NCBI GenBank assembly: GCA_023134145.1
Contig: JAGLUW010000004.1
Location: 47,774-111,773, forward strand
DNA from: Sulfuriflexus sp.
GTDB lineage: Bacteria > Pseudomonadota > Gammaproteobacteria > AKS1
Direction of reading: 5' to 3'
Length of the DNA stretch: 64,000 bases
Shown here: in pieces, positions 9,396 through 18,301 of the stretch
Numbering within the stretch: the first letter of the stretch is position 1
Layout of the letters: the number at the start of each line of letters is the position of its first letter
The notes under the pieces: generated by a model
The model's database searches: none
Seen by the model: the letters and a program-made list of their open reading frames with translations, nothing else
What the model was told of the DNA's origin: nothing
Position numbers and translations under genes: made by a program

Positions 9396-10154
9396 ATGCA
9401 TGTTGCATTTGGAAATCACGCCGTGCCTGGAACCAGCAAGTTATTCCTTGTGCTGCTTATGCTATTGCCTGTTGTAGTACTGGCACAGGATGTGGTTGAA
9501 GTAGGTTCATTCTCGAAGGCAACGAGTGACGCCGTATTGCCAACAGGTTGGGAGCCATTAAATCTTGGTGGAGCTGAACGCCATTCTGAATACACACTGG
9601 TTGAAGATGATGGTGTGCTGGTGATGCGTGCGGACAGCGACAATGCCGCATCTGCATTGTTTTATCCCTTGAAGATTGATCTTGAACAAACACCGATCGT
9701 GCAGTGGCGCTGGAAGATCGGTAATTTACTCGAAAAGGGCGATGCAACACGCAAGGATGGCGATGACTATCCAGCGCGCCTGTATATTATTTTTGACTAT
9801 GATGCATCACGCTTGTCATGGTTTGAAAAGTTGGAATACGAAACCTACCACCTCCTTACTGGTACATATCCACCACTCGCTGCACTGAATTATCTGTGGG
9901 CAAATAAACTGCCCGTCGGTTCGTTAATACCTAATACTTATTCCTCACGTGTGCAGATGTTCGCAGTGCGTAGTGGTGATGCTCAGCTTGGAGAATGGGT
10001 AATACAGGAACGTAATATCTACGAAGATTACCTGCGTGCATTTGGTGAGGTGCCGCCCGATGTTGTGGGGATTGCCATCATGACAGATACTGATAATACC
10101 GGTGAGCAAGCAACGGCCTATTATGGAGACATTCGGTTATTGTCGGCAGAGTAA
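9396..10154 (+). CDS. DUF3047 exported protein
   Basis: 252 residues. A signal peptide ends near VVLAQ (about 31). The rest matches DUF3047: WRWKIGNLLEKGDATRKDGDDYPARLYIIF-like core, the LNYLWAN segment and a C-terminal IMTDTDNTGEQATAYYGDI. These proteins have a jelly-roll look and are periplasmic or secreted; their role is unknown. Start is uncertain: no ribosome site precedes the ATG at 9396, whereas a GTG at 9423 has GGAA 8 bases upstream and still leaves a full signal peptide. Confidence 0.82.
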   Translation: MHVAFGNHAVPGTSKLFLVLLMLLPVVVLAQDVVEVGSFSKATSDAVLPTGWEPLNLGGAERHSEYTLVEDDGVLVMRADSDNAASALFYPLKIDLEQTPIVQWRWKIGNLLEKGDATRKDGDDYPARLYIIFDYDASRLSWFEKLEYETYHLLTGTYPPLAALNYLWANKLPVGSLIPNTYSSRVQMFAVRSGDAQLGEWVIQERNIYEDYLRAFGEVPPDVVGIAIMTDTDNTGEQATAYYGDIRLLSAE

Positions 10155-10290
10155 TGTTTTAACAGGTATTTATGTGGCGATGATTCTAAAGTATTGCTTT
10201 ATTTATCTTCACTGCTTGGCAAGTTCTATTTTTAAATAAAATCTATTATAAAAATGTTGGACGAAGGATGACAAGTAAAATGTATCTGAG

Positions 10291-10881
10291 TTATTTTTTA
10301 TAACGAGTCGCATATCGTAGTAATAACACTGAAATAAATATCATGATTATTTGTAGTAAGGTCATCCAATCGTAAAGCAATTCATAGAAATCCATGCGCG
10401 TGCCAGAATTAACATTGGTTGAAAATACATAGTTCAACAACATTGTATCTAAAGTCCAACCCGGTACCGCGCCACAGCATCCGGCAAGCCAAACATAGTT
10501 AATTGAAACCAAGAACATTGTGCCTGCAATAAGAAAGGGTAGGCGAATAAGCCTCATCGGTTTCTTAAGTACTTGCGAGGTGATGAATGCTGCAAAGAGT
10601 ATATGTAATAGGCTGTTGACAGGGTAATAGTACAACGCGGCAATATATTCATTCGGCGCTGAGCTATTACCAAGGATAAGCACGGGCTGCGCAATGAGTT
10701 CACGTAAGCCGCTGCCAATATTACTTTTTATTAATAGTATTAAAAAATCAATATTATTAAGAATAGGTAGAGTAATGCTATTGAATAGTGCCCCGCTAGC
10801 AAGCATTAATAACAGTGCTTCCAGCCCTAGTATAATAAAAAGGTATAAAATACTAAGAGTGGTAAATTTGATGAACTTCAT
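10291..10881 (-). CDS. Hypothetical inner-membrane protein
   Basis: 196 residues that I do not recognise. It has four clear hydrophobic helices (about 8-36, 84-101, 113-132 and 168-190). Two adjacent cysteines lie in the WLAGCCGAVPGW loop after helix 3. There is no operon partner; the upstream gene on the same strand is 106 bases away across a hairpin. Codon use resembles its neighbours. Confidence 0.6.
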   Translation of the reverse strand: MKFIKFTTLSILYLFIILGLEALLLMLASGALFNSITLPILNNIDFLILLIKSNIGSGLRELIAQPVLILGNSSAPNEYIAALYYYPVNSLLHILFAAFITSQVLKKPMRLIRLPFLIAGTMFLVSINYVWLAGCCGAVPGWTLDTMLLNYVFSTNVNSGTRMDFYELLYDWMTLLQIIMIFISVLLLRYATRYKK

Positions 10882-10950
10882 GAATGCTATTCCAATAATA
10901 ATAGCGGTTACACTATCCTCGTAATGAAATAGCTGTCAAGTTATTAGGGT

Positions 10951-10980
10951 TGCCGGTGGCAGACTTATATGCCACCGGCA
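10951..10980 (-). terminator. Strong hairpin after the His/Arg-rich gene
   Basis: The 11-base perfect arms TGCCGGTGGCA (10951-10961) and TGCCACCGGCA (10970-10980) flank an 8-base loop, 7 bases beyond the stop of the minus-strand gene. No U-tract follows on either side, so it may be an RNA 3'-end stabiliser or a weak terminator. Confidence 0.5.
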
Positions 10981-10987
10981 GTCGAAC

Positions 10988-11440
10988 CTAGTAATAGCGA
11001 CTACGGGAATAATAACGGCGTTCTTTGTAGTTATCGCGGTTACGGTGACGATCCCTGTAGTTATCATGGCGTATGTCATGACGGGTATAACGATTATTAC
11101 GTTTTATATGACGCCAGTAGGCATGATGTTTCCGCCAGCTTTTATGAGGGTGTGAGAAGCTGCGAGGGTGACGATGTGAAATCCCCCGCTTATGTTGATA
11201 TTTGTGTTCGAGATAAAATGCGCTGGAGGATATGTATCGCTGCTTCTTACGTTGCTGTGAGCGTTTATTTTTCTTGTGATGATTATCACGGTTCCGCGTA
11301 TTACGTTGATGAGAGTCTTGGCTATGGCGTTGCTCATTATGACTAGTATGACGAGTCTCACGTTCATGGGCTTGAACTGTATTTATACCTATTAAACTAG
11401 TGGCCAAAGCCAATATGCTAATAATTACTTTAGTATTCAT
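10988..11440 (-). CDS. Exported small His/Arg/Tyr-rich basic protein
   Basis: 150 residues from the ATG at 11440, which has a GAGGTG ribosome site; an ATG 12 bases earlier would overlap that site. Signal peptide 1-24 (MNTKVIISILALATSLIGIN, then TVQAHE). The mature protein is low-complexity, dominated by His, Arg, Asn, Lys and Tyr (for example HRHPRSFSHPHKSW and RDRHRNRDNYKERRYYSRSRYY). It has no catalytic motif. A metal- or polyanion-binding periplasmic role is conceivable from composition only. The opposite-strand open frame is Tyr/Asp-rich and is a shadow of this composition. Confidence 0.7.
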   Translation of the reverse strand: MNTKVIISILALATSLIGINTVQAHERETRHTSHNEQRHSQDSHQRNTRNRDNHHKKNKRSQQRKKQRYISSSAFYLEHKYQHKRGISHRHPRSFSHPHKSWRKHHAYWRHIKRNNRYTRHDIRHDNYRDRHRNRDNYKERRYYSRSRYY

Positions 11441-11608
11441 GGTGCACCTCATTGTTCTTTAAATCGCTCAAACTTGCTTGAGCCTTGAATGTAGAATACG
11501 CGGTGATGCCTGAATGAAAGCTGAACACACATATAGATCATCTAGGGATTGATTAACACCTTAGTATTTATGTATAAATAGAGTGCGGTTACACACCAAG
11601 GAAATAAT

Positions 11609-12388
11609 ATGTTGATTCAAGAAGACCATGTAGACCTCGATACACCGATTGGCGTTATGCGTACGTTCATTTTTAGGCCGGTATCTGAAGGGAAATTTCC
11701 CGGTATTGTTTTATTTGCCGAGATTTATCAAATGACAGGACCTATCGCACGTACCGCAAGAATGTTGGCTTGCCATGGTTATGTGGTTGCCGTACCAGAG
11801 ATTTACCATGATTTTGAAAAGCCAGGCACACCGTTTGAATATAATGAAAAAGACACAGAAAAAGGTAATAACTATAAAACAGAAAAGACCTTACAGTCTT
11901 ACGATGACGACGCGCGTGCCTGCATTGACCATTTACTAACGCGTGATGACTGCAATGGTCGTATTGGCAGTGTCGGTATCTGTCTTGGTGGTCATTTGAG
12001 TGTGCGTTGTGCGGAGAATCCAGAAGTACAAGCTGCGGTGAGCTTTTATGCAACCGATGTTCATAGCCGCACTCTAGCCAAAGGCATGCAGGATAATACC
12101 CTGGATCGTTTTGCTGAGATTAAAGGTGAAATGTTGATGATATGGGGGCGACAAGATCCACATATCCCGCCAGAAGGTAGGCAACTTATTTATAGCGAAC
12201 TAATTAAGGCTGATGTTAATTTTACCTGGCATGAATTTAATGCCCAGCATGCCTTTATTCGTGATGAAGGCTATCGATATAATCAACCCTTAGCTGATAT
12301 TTGTAATGACATGATGTTCGAACTATTTAATCGTGTCTTGCAATTAGGTGTGAGAGAGCCGAAGGCATCAGATAAACAGAGTTGCTAA
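11609..12388 (+). CDS. Dienelactone hydrolase family protein
   Basis: 259 residues, alpha/beta-hydrolase fold. The DLH triad is visible: nucleophile C125 in VGICLGGH, D183 in WGRQDPHIP and H214 in FNAQHAFIRDE, with E38 in FAEIYQM as the residue that controls the cysteine in this family. It is therefore expected to be a carboxymethylenebutenolidase-like hydrolase in the cytoplasm. The substrate is unknown; no aromatic degradation genes are nearby. A CHAT-domain gene follows after 25 bases, probably in the same transcript. Confidence 0.9.
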   Translation: MLIQEDHVDLDTPIGVMRTFIFRPVSEGKFPGIVLFAEIYQMTGPIARTARMLACHGYVVAVPEIYHDFEKPGTPFEYNEKDTEKGNNYKTEKTLQSYDDDARACIDHLLTRDDCNGRIGSVGICLGGHLSVRCAENPEVQAAVSFYATDVHSRTLAKGMQDNTLDRFAEIKGEMLMIWGRQDPHIPPEGRQLIYSELIKADVNFTWHEFNAQHAFIRDEGYRYNQPLADICNDMMFELFNRVLQLGVREPKASDKQSC

Positions 12389-12413
12389 TACATATTAAGG
12401 TTAATATTGTTGT

Positions 12414-13727
12414 ATGAGGTTTAAATATTTATTAAGTGTGTTATTTGGTCTGTGTATATTGCCAGCGTGGGTGTATGCGCAGAGTAGCTACGAAGAAGCA
12501 GTTGCTGAATTTAATAATGCGACAGGTGCATTTAAAATAGAATACAACAAGCTATTAGTTTATCGAGGCGTCAGAAAAGCACAGCAGCAGAATATCGATC
12601 TGGATTATGTACGCAAAGCATTAAAAGATTATCCGCAAGACACTATGTTGTTGTTTTATAAATATGCTCCAGATAAGTCGTTGGCCGTCTGGGCCGTATC
12701 AGAAGAAATATTCGCATGGGAAAAAATCAAAGCAAACAAACAGGTTCTGGCAAGTGTGCAAAACAAGTTGCGCAAACGCATATTATTAGATGTTCTAAAA
12801 AATGGTCGCATGCCAAAACGACGCGGGGCGGCAGAACCTAATCTTGATGATGTTAAATCAGTATCTGTTGCAGATTTAACACAATCCTTGTCGCAGGAAT
12901 TATTGCCCAGTGATATCAGTGAAGCCCTGGGTTATGCAAAGCATCTTGTCATTGTCCCAGTCGAGTCTATTGGGACTATTCCCTTTTCTATGTTGTCGCG
13001 ACAGGGTAGTAATAAACTATTAATTGAAGAAATGTCGATGCAAGTGGCGCCAAGCATGATCGATGCAGTTAAGCCTAAAAGCAGAGGTAATGCTTCAGCA
13101 CGGCAAAGCGAGAAATTGCCACTAGTCGTTGGTAATCCCTTGTATGCAAATGATCCTGTTTGGGAATTACCGGATCTGCCTGGAGCAAAAGAAGAAGCAA
13201 CAACAGTTGCTAAATTACTTGGTACGACGGCATTAACAGGTGAACTGGCGAATGAGAAAAGTATTAGGCAAAAAATAGAAAATGCATCCTTACTCTATTT
13301 CGCAACACATGGCATTGCTGATGCTGAGTCACCACTAGACAATAGTTTTATTGCAGTGGCAGCAGAAGAAGGTGGTGATGGTCGCTGGACGTTGCGTGAG
13401 ATAATGAATAGTGATTTAGATGCAGTGGATGTGGTCGTGCTGAGCGCTTGCCAAACGGGTTTGGGGAAAGCCATGTCGGGTGGCACAGTAAACTTGGCAC
13501 GTTCTTTTACATTGGCGGGTGCTAATAAAGTAGTTATGAGCTTATGGAGTATTGAAGATACGGCAACGGCGACATTGATGGACGATTTTGTTAAATACTA
13601 TCATCAGCAAGGCCAGTCGGTACCACAAGCATTGCGTTCGGCAATGTTAGAGTTGAGAAAGACACACGCGGACCCATTGTTTTGGGCCCCCTTTGTTACA
13701 TTTGGTGGTAGAACTGCAATAAAATAA
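12414..13727 (+). CDS. Exported CHAT-domain (caspase-like) protein
   Basis: 437 residues. Signal peptide 1-22 (ends WVYAQ). Residues about 25-165 are helical without clear TPR repeats. The CHAT domain occupies about 170-437 with the catalytic pair H299 (YFATHG) and C346 (LSACQTG), followed by the family block GANKVVMSLWSIED. Both catalytic residues are present. CHAT domains are clan CD cysteine peptidases related to caspases and separase. This one should act in the periplasm or outside. It is preceded by the dienelactone hydrolase gene, and a second CHAT protein is encoded 2.1 kb downstream. The target is unknown. Confidence 0.9.
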   Translation: MRFKYLLSVLFGLCILPAWVYAQSSYEEAVAEFNNATGAFKIEYNKLLVYRGVRKAQQQNIDLDYVRKALKDYPQDTMLLFYKYAPDKSLAVWAVSEEIFAWEKIKANKQVLASVQNKLRKRILLDVLKNGRMPKRRGAAEPNLDDVKSVSVADLTQSLSQELLPSDISEALGYAKHLVIVPVESIGTIPFSMLSRQGSNKLLIEEMSMQVAPSMIDAVKPKSRGNASARQSEKLPLVVGNPLYANDPVWELPDLPGAKEEATTVAKLLGTTALTGELANEKSIRQKIENASLLYFATHGIADAESPLDNSFIAVAAEEGGDGRWTLREIMNSDLDAVDVVVLSACQTGLGKAMSGGTVNLARSFTLAGANKVVMSLWSIEDTATATLMDDFVKYYHQQGQSVPQALRSAMLELRKTHADPLFWAPFVTFGGRTAIK

Positions 13728-13795
13728 ATTTTTTAATGGGAAATCACTTACACGAAGTTGAATATTAGCGTGTTATTCTGTGCCAGGAGGCGGCG

Positions 13796-14032
13796 ATGAA
13801 AAAACTAAAAAATGAAAAAGAATTAGTAAAAAAGGCGATTGCTGCTGGCGTTAAGTATGGAGAGGAGCGCGGAGTCGTTGAATTTGAAGCGACAGATTCT
13901 TCTAGTGATAAGATTGAATATATTTATCGCTTACTTTGTCATGACAAAATAATAACGCCATTACCTGAAGATCAGATTTCACAAAAATCGATGAAACATC
14001 GTTTAGCCATTTGGGCGTCGAAATTAAAATAA
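13796..14032 (+). CDS. DUF5062 family protein
   Basis: 78 residues. MKKLKNEKELVKKAI at the start and SMKHRLAIWASKLK at the end match DUF5062, a small helical cytoplasmic family of gammaproteobacteria with no known function. An AGGAGG ribosome site is 6 bases before the ATG. Its stop codon lies inside the stem of the bidirectional terminator shared with rhlE. Confidence 0.82.
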   Translation: MKKLKNEKELVKKAIAAGVKYGEERGVVEFEATDSSSDKIEYIYRLLCHDKIITPLPEDQISQKSMKHRLAIWASKLK

Positions 14033-14066
14033 AAAGGGCACGAAAATTTTCATGCCCTTTTTTATA
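14031..14066. terminator. Bidirectional terminator between DUF5062 gene and rhlE
   Basis: AAAAAGGGCA (14031-14040) pairs perfectly with TGCCCTTTTT (14053-14062), with inner GAAAATTTTC adding to the stem. A-runs and T-runs on the two sides let it serve both convergent genes. Confidence 0.9.
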
Positions 14067-14067
14067 T

Positions 14068-15360
14068 CTAACGATTACCGCTGCGATTTCCTGAACTTTT
14101 TTGTCTATTACGATGCCCCTTAGGATTAGAGCGAGCCTTGCCTCGACCTGTGCCTGAAGGTCGGCGGGTTCCACGTTTTTGACCACCTCGGCCATTTTGA
14201 ATCGGCTCTGGTTTAATAGATGGATCAGGCTCATAACCTTCAAAGGTGATGCTAGGGATATCTTTCTTGATGAGGCGTTCAATGTCTTTCAACAATTTCA
14301 GCTCATCAACACAAACCAGTGACATCGCTTCACCTTCGTTACCGGCACGGCCAGTACGACCAATACGGTGTACATAATCTTCGGCAACATTAGGTAACTC
14401 AAAGTTAACCACGTGTGGCAGCTGATCAATATCGATGCCACGAGCGGCAATGTCGGTAGCAACCAATACACGAATTTGGCCAGATTTAAAATCAGCTAAT
14501 GCCCGAGTACGTGCACCTTGGCTTTTATTACCATGAATAGCAGCAGAGGTAATGCCGTCTTTACCTAGTTGTTCAGAAAGACGATTCGCGCCATGCTTGG
14601 TACGTGTGAAAACCAATACTTGTTGCCAGTCATTGCCGCCGATTAATGCAGATAATAATTCACGTTTACGACCTTTATCCACTGGATGAACAACTTGCTT
14701 GACGGTGTCGGTTGCAACATTACTACGAGCAACTTCGATCAATGCAGGGTCTTTCATTAAGCCATTAGCGAGCTGTTTAATATCATTCGAGAAGGTTGCT
14801 GAGAAAAGTAATACTTGTTTTTGCTTTGGTACGATATTAAGCACTTTACGAATATCGTGAATGAAGCCCATGTCGAGCATACGATCGGCTTCATCAAGCA
14901 CCAATATATCTACTTTTGATAAATCGATAGAGCGTTGACCAACGTGATCAAGTAAACGACCCGGTGTTGCAACAACAATGTCGACACCTTTAATGAGTTT
15001 CTGTTTTTGTGGGTTAATACTCACGCCACCAAAAATCACGACAGACTTTAAATGCAGATGACGTCCATAGGTTTGAACGCTTTCATGTACCTGGGCCGCA
15101 AGTTCGCGGGTAGGGGTTAAAATTAGCGCGCGAACAGGACGGCGGCCTTTGCCCTGGTGAGGGTTCTCAATTAAACGCTGTAATAAAGGTAAGGTGAAAC
15201 CAGCTGTTTTGCCTGTTCCGGTTTGCGCGCCACCCATGAGGTCACGACCTTCAAGAATAAGAGGAATGGCTTGCTGTTGAATAGGGGTCGGTTCGCTATA
15301 GCCTTTATCGGATACAGCACGCAGTAAATCGGCCGAAAGACCGAGTGATTCAAATGACAT
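14068..15360 (-). CDS. rhlE: ATP-dependent RNA helicase RhlE
   Basis: 430 residues. The Q motif is near the start ([11 protein letters not shown]), followed by Walker A AQTGTGKT, motif [15 protein letters not shown], motif III SAT, and motif [12 protein letters not shown]. The N-terminus [16 protein letters not shown] is typical of RhlE. The C-terminal tail (about 385-430) is Arg/Gly/Lys-rich, as expected for RNA binding outside the two RecA lobes. RhlE remodels RNA during ribosome assembly, RNA decay and cold adaptation. The gene has a long, structured 5' leader and a strong terminator. Confidence 0.93.
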   Translation of the reverse strand: MSFESLGLSADLLRAVSDKGYSEPTPIQQQAIPLILEGRDLMGGAQTGTGKTAGFTLPLLQRLIENPHQGKGRRPVRALILTPTRELAAQVHESVQTYGRHLHLKSVVIFGGVSINPQKQKLIKGVDIVVATPGRLLDHVGQRSIDLSKVDILVLDEADRMLDMGFIHDIRKVLNIVPKQKQVLLFSATFSNDIKQLANGLMKDPALIEVARSNVATDTVKQVVHPVDKGRKRELLSALIGGNDWQQVLVFTRTKHGANRLSEQLGKDGITSAAIHGNKSQGARTRALADFKSGQIRVLVATDIAARGIDIDQLPHVVNFELPNVAEDYVHRIGRTGRAGNEGEAMSLVCVDELKLLKDIERLIKKDIPSITFEGYEPDPSIKPEPIQNGRGGQKRGTRRPSGTGRGKARSNPKGHRNRQKSSGNRSGNR

Positions 15361-15530
15361 GTTGTGTTTGCCCTTAGAGGGTTTGGGTTCGCCGCCTGCC
15401 CAGGCCAGTGGCGTGAGACAGTCCAGGAGGGAACAATTTCAATTGTATTCGAGGCTTACCATAGGAGGTTCCGCGAAGGAGACACAGACTGAAGTGTGTC
15501 ATGTATACCTAATTTGGTGGCGAGTATATC
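15361..15530 (-). promoter_or_regulatory. Promoter and structured 5' leader of rhlE
   Basis: An extended -10 (TGATATACT, with TATACT at 15523-15528 complement) implies transcription start near 15516, leaving a leader of about 155 nt. The leader carries several short perfect hairpins: GACACA/TGTGTC (15481-15500), ACAATT/AATTGT (15434-15447) and GCCTG/CAGGC (15396-15407). Long structured leaders on DEAD-box helicase mRNAs are often cold-responsive or autoregulatory; that role is inference here. The rest of the gap, 15541-15725, has no feature I can support apart from a lone TATAAT-like box near 15594. Confidence 0.5.
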
Positions 15531-15725
15531 AGAAATCAAGGGTAAACGAGCATACGTGTGTGAATAGCGAGAGATTATAGGTATGGAGGCCAGATATAAT
15601 GGCTTGAATAACGATTGGAGTTAAGAGTAAACCCGGCGAAGGTAGTACTTTCCGGATAGAGTTACCATTAACGAATAATGGATAATAGCTAAATATATCG
15701 TGCAAGAATTTGCTTTTCTGATTTT

Positions 15726-15754
15726 TTGACACATACTTTGAATGAATCTATATA
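15726..15754 (+). promoter_or_regulatory. Sigma-70-type promoter of the CHAT lipoprotein gene
   Basis: TTGACA (15726-15731), a 17-base spacer and TATATA (15749-15754) form a near-consensus promoter 57 bases before the ATG of the CHAT lipoprotein gene. It would drive that gene and the MFS gene behind it. Confidence 0.7.
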
Positions 15755-15810
15755 ACCACTTGAGATACCTGAACAGGAACGTGATTGGTGTCAAATGAAA
15801 GAGAGACACC

Positions 15811-18273
15811 ATGAATAAATGTCGAATCATAACCCCTGTGCTTTTGTTGGCACTTACTCTTACCGGCTGTTCTACAACAATTTCCAATAAAGCAGTTCAG
15901 GGTGAGCATAAACAAGTTGTCGCCATTGCAGAATCATCTGGGAACTTCCAGAAGTTAACAATGGATGATCACCATAAGGTATGTAAAAGCTTGGTTAAGT
16001 TACGTGAGTTCAAGGTGTTCTTCACTTGCCACAAGTCATTAAGCCAACGTGTAGCCGCTAATAATGGTTATCTTGAATTCAGTTCGCCAAACATAATTAG
16101 TTTTAGTGCCCCTAGATATAATCAGCCTTGGTCAACTTATTTTTTAGAAACAATGTTATCTGAAGCATATTTAGCACTAGGGCAGTATGACGATGTGATC
16201 GAGCATGCAGGAAAGGCACTTAAGGTGGCTGACACTCAGGTTTTTTTATTTGGTGCAGAGCAAGATGTGGAAAGTAATATATTTAGAAAGGCCGTATTAG
16301 ATGTAGTCACATTAGGACAAGACAAGGATGTTAAAAAGAACCGTAATGATGCGATAAGTATCTTATCAATGGGGCACTTAGGGTTGGCACATATCGGTTT
16401 GAAACAATCGGATTTGGCCGTGCAATATGCAAAACGTATTACGGCCGTGGATACGGGGACACTGACTGCGCGTGGATATGATGTTGAACGACGCGCATCG
16501 GCAGCTCGAATTTATTTTGCGAACAAGGAATATACAGAAGCCTTAAAGGCGATGCAGTCTGAGTCGCAGCTAGGTCTGGGTGGTTTGTTCATAGACGGTC
16601 TTACCGTGGCTAATTACGCTAATCCGGCTAATTACATATTGTCGCCATTCTATTTTGGTACAACCAATATGCAAGATTTACAATACATATATAAATTTGA
16701 GTCACAATTTATGTTGTACCGTTGTCAGCTGGAGACAGGCGATCTAGTCAATGCGAAGAAAGGCTACAATGAAGCATTGGCTGAACCACGGTTATCGAAT
16801 TTTGGTCGAATGTATTATCTGGTGCTATATGATCGGGGGCGCATTGCTTTGCAAGAAGGTGATACAGAGGTGGCGGTAAGATTATTTAAAAAAGCCATTT
16901 CAGTGATTGAGTCACAGCGATCTTCGATCACGTTAGAACGTTTCAAGATTGGTTTCGCTGGCGATAAGCAGGCTGTTTATAGCAGTATGGTTGAGACCCT
17001 GGTTAAACTTGGTCGTGCGGGAGAAGCTTTGGAGTATGCCGAACGCGGTAAGGCGCGTGCATTGGTTGATTTACTGGCGTATCGAAAAGACTTTAGTACA
17101 AGCACACAGCCTGCACGTACTCGTGAATTGCTTAGAGAGCTTGATGAGCTAGAAAGAGTGAGTTTAGCGACTACGAGTAAAGCCAAGGGAGCATCAACGC
17201 GAACGGTTAGTGGTACACGTGATGCAATTAAAGCTGCTAATCCAGAGTTGGCTTCATTAGTCACGGTTTCAGCTCTTTCATTTAAGAAAATCCAGTCGAA
17301 TTTGAGAAAAGATGAAGCCCTCTTGGAATACTTTTATCAAGGTGAAGGTGATTTATTTGCTTTCGTTGTAACAACTAAGAAGATAGACGTTTTTACATTA
17401 TCGGGTAAAGATTTAAAAGAATCTGTTCGGCAATTTCGTGCTGCTATCAATACCTATCCTGGAAATAGCTGGGCAAAGGGTTCACAAGCACTTTATGAGC
17501 GTTTGATTTCACCACTGTATCCGGCGATTAAAAATAAGAAACATTTAACGATTGTTCCGCATGGTGTGCTGCATTACTTGCCGTTTAACGCATTGCGAAA
17601 AGGACGTTTCTTGATTGAAACACATACGATCAGATTATTGCCATCCGCTTCTATTTTACAATTCTTGAAAAAGAAAAATAATCCAACAAGTAGCTTGTTA
17701 GTACTAGGGAATCCTGATTTAAATAATCCAGATATGGATCTGCCAGGTGCAGAAAGTGAAGCAAGAGCTATTGCTGGTAGTTGGAAGGATTCAAAAGTTA
17801 TTTTACGCAAGCAAGCTTCGGAAACATTATTCAAAAAAGTTAGCGGCCAGTTCCGTTATATTCATTTGGCAAGTCATGGTGAATTTAATCCTGACACGCC
17901 ACAAAATTCACGTATGTTATTGAGCGCCGATGCAAGTAATGATGGCAATCTAACTATTTCAGAGATATATGATCTACGTCTGAATGCGGACATGGTGACC
18001 TTGTCAGCTTGCCAAACCGGTTTAGGTGATGTGAAAAATGGTGATGATGTAGTTGGACTGAATCGTGGTTTCTTATATGCCGGTGCGAAGTCGATTGTAG
18101 CCAGTCTTTGGAGTGTGCCGGATGAATCAACGCGTGTATTAATGACAGCGTTTTACAAAAACCTGAGAAAAATGGATAAACGTAGCTCCATGCAACAAGC
18201 TCAGATTAAGGGTATAAAAAAATATAAACATCCTATCGCTTGGGCTGCTTTCCAAATGACAGGTGGCATCTAG
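15811..18273 (+). CDS. CHAT-domain lipoprotein with TPR-like repeats
   Basis: 820 residues. Lipoprotein signal with lipobox LTGC (Cys 20). Residues about 100-420 are helical repeats of TPR type (for example LGQYDDVIEHAGKALKVAD, YFANKEYTEALKAM, LGRAGEALEYAERGKARALV). The CHAT domain covers about 500-820 with H689 (LASHGEF) and C734 (LSACQTGLG), then GAKSIVASLWSVPDE. TPR-CHAT proteins are caspase-like proteases whose repeats usually bind the partner or the trigger. Lipidation places this one on a membrane facing the periplasm or surface. It has its own strong promoter and is followed by an MFS gene 28 bases away. The substrate is unknown. Confidence 0.92.
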   Translation: MNKCRIITPVLLLALTLTGCSTTISNKAVQGEHKQVVAIAESSGNFQKLTMDDHHKVCKSLVKLREFKVFFTCHKSLSQRVAANNGYLEFSSPNIISFSAPRYNQPWSTYFLETMLSEAYLALGQYDDVIEHAGKALKVADTQVFLFGAEQDVESNIFRKAVLDVVTLGQDKDVKKNRNDAISILSMGHLGLAHIGLKQSDLAVQYAKRITAVDTGTLTARGYDVERRASAARIYFANKEYTEALKAMQSESQLGLGGLFIDGLTVANYANPANYILSPFYFGTTNMQDLQYIYKFESQFMLYRCQLETGDLVNAKKGYNEALAEPRLSNFGRMYYLVLYDRGRIALQEGDTEVAVRLFKKAISVIESQRSSITLERFKIGFAGDKQAVYSSMVETLVKLGRAGEALEYAERGKARALVDLLAYRKDFSTSTQPARTRELLRELDELERVSLATTSKAKGASTRTVSGTRDAIKAANPELASLVTVSALSFKKIQSNLRKDEALLEYFYQGEGDLFAFVVTTKKIDVFTLSGKDLKESVRQFRAAINTYPGNSWAKGSQALYERLISPLYPAIKNKKHLTIVPHGVLHYLPFNALRKGRFLIETHTIRLLPSASILQFLKKKNNPTSSLLVLGNPDLNNPDMDLPGAESEARAIAGSWKDSKVILRKQASETLFKKVSGQFRYIHLASHGEFNPDTPQNSRMLLSADASNDGNLTISEIYDLRLNADMVTLSACQTGLGDVKNGDDVVGLNRGFLYAGAKSIVASLWSVPDESTRVLMTAFYKNLRKMDKRSSMQQAQIKGIKKYKHPIAWAAFQMTGGI

Positions 18274-18301
18274 CTTCAACGTGAATAACAAAGAAATATA
18301 A

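Noticed and set aside
10969..11346. 125-codon plus-strand frame opposite the His/Arg-rich gene
   Set aside because: It mirrors the biased composition of the minus-strand gene, which has the signal peptide and ribosome site.
12414..18273. CRISPR type III-E or gasdermin-like defence locus around the CHAT genes
   Set aside because: There is no repeat array, Cas gene or gasdermin, and both CHAT proteins carry export signals.
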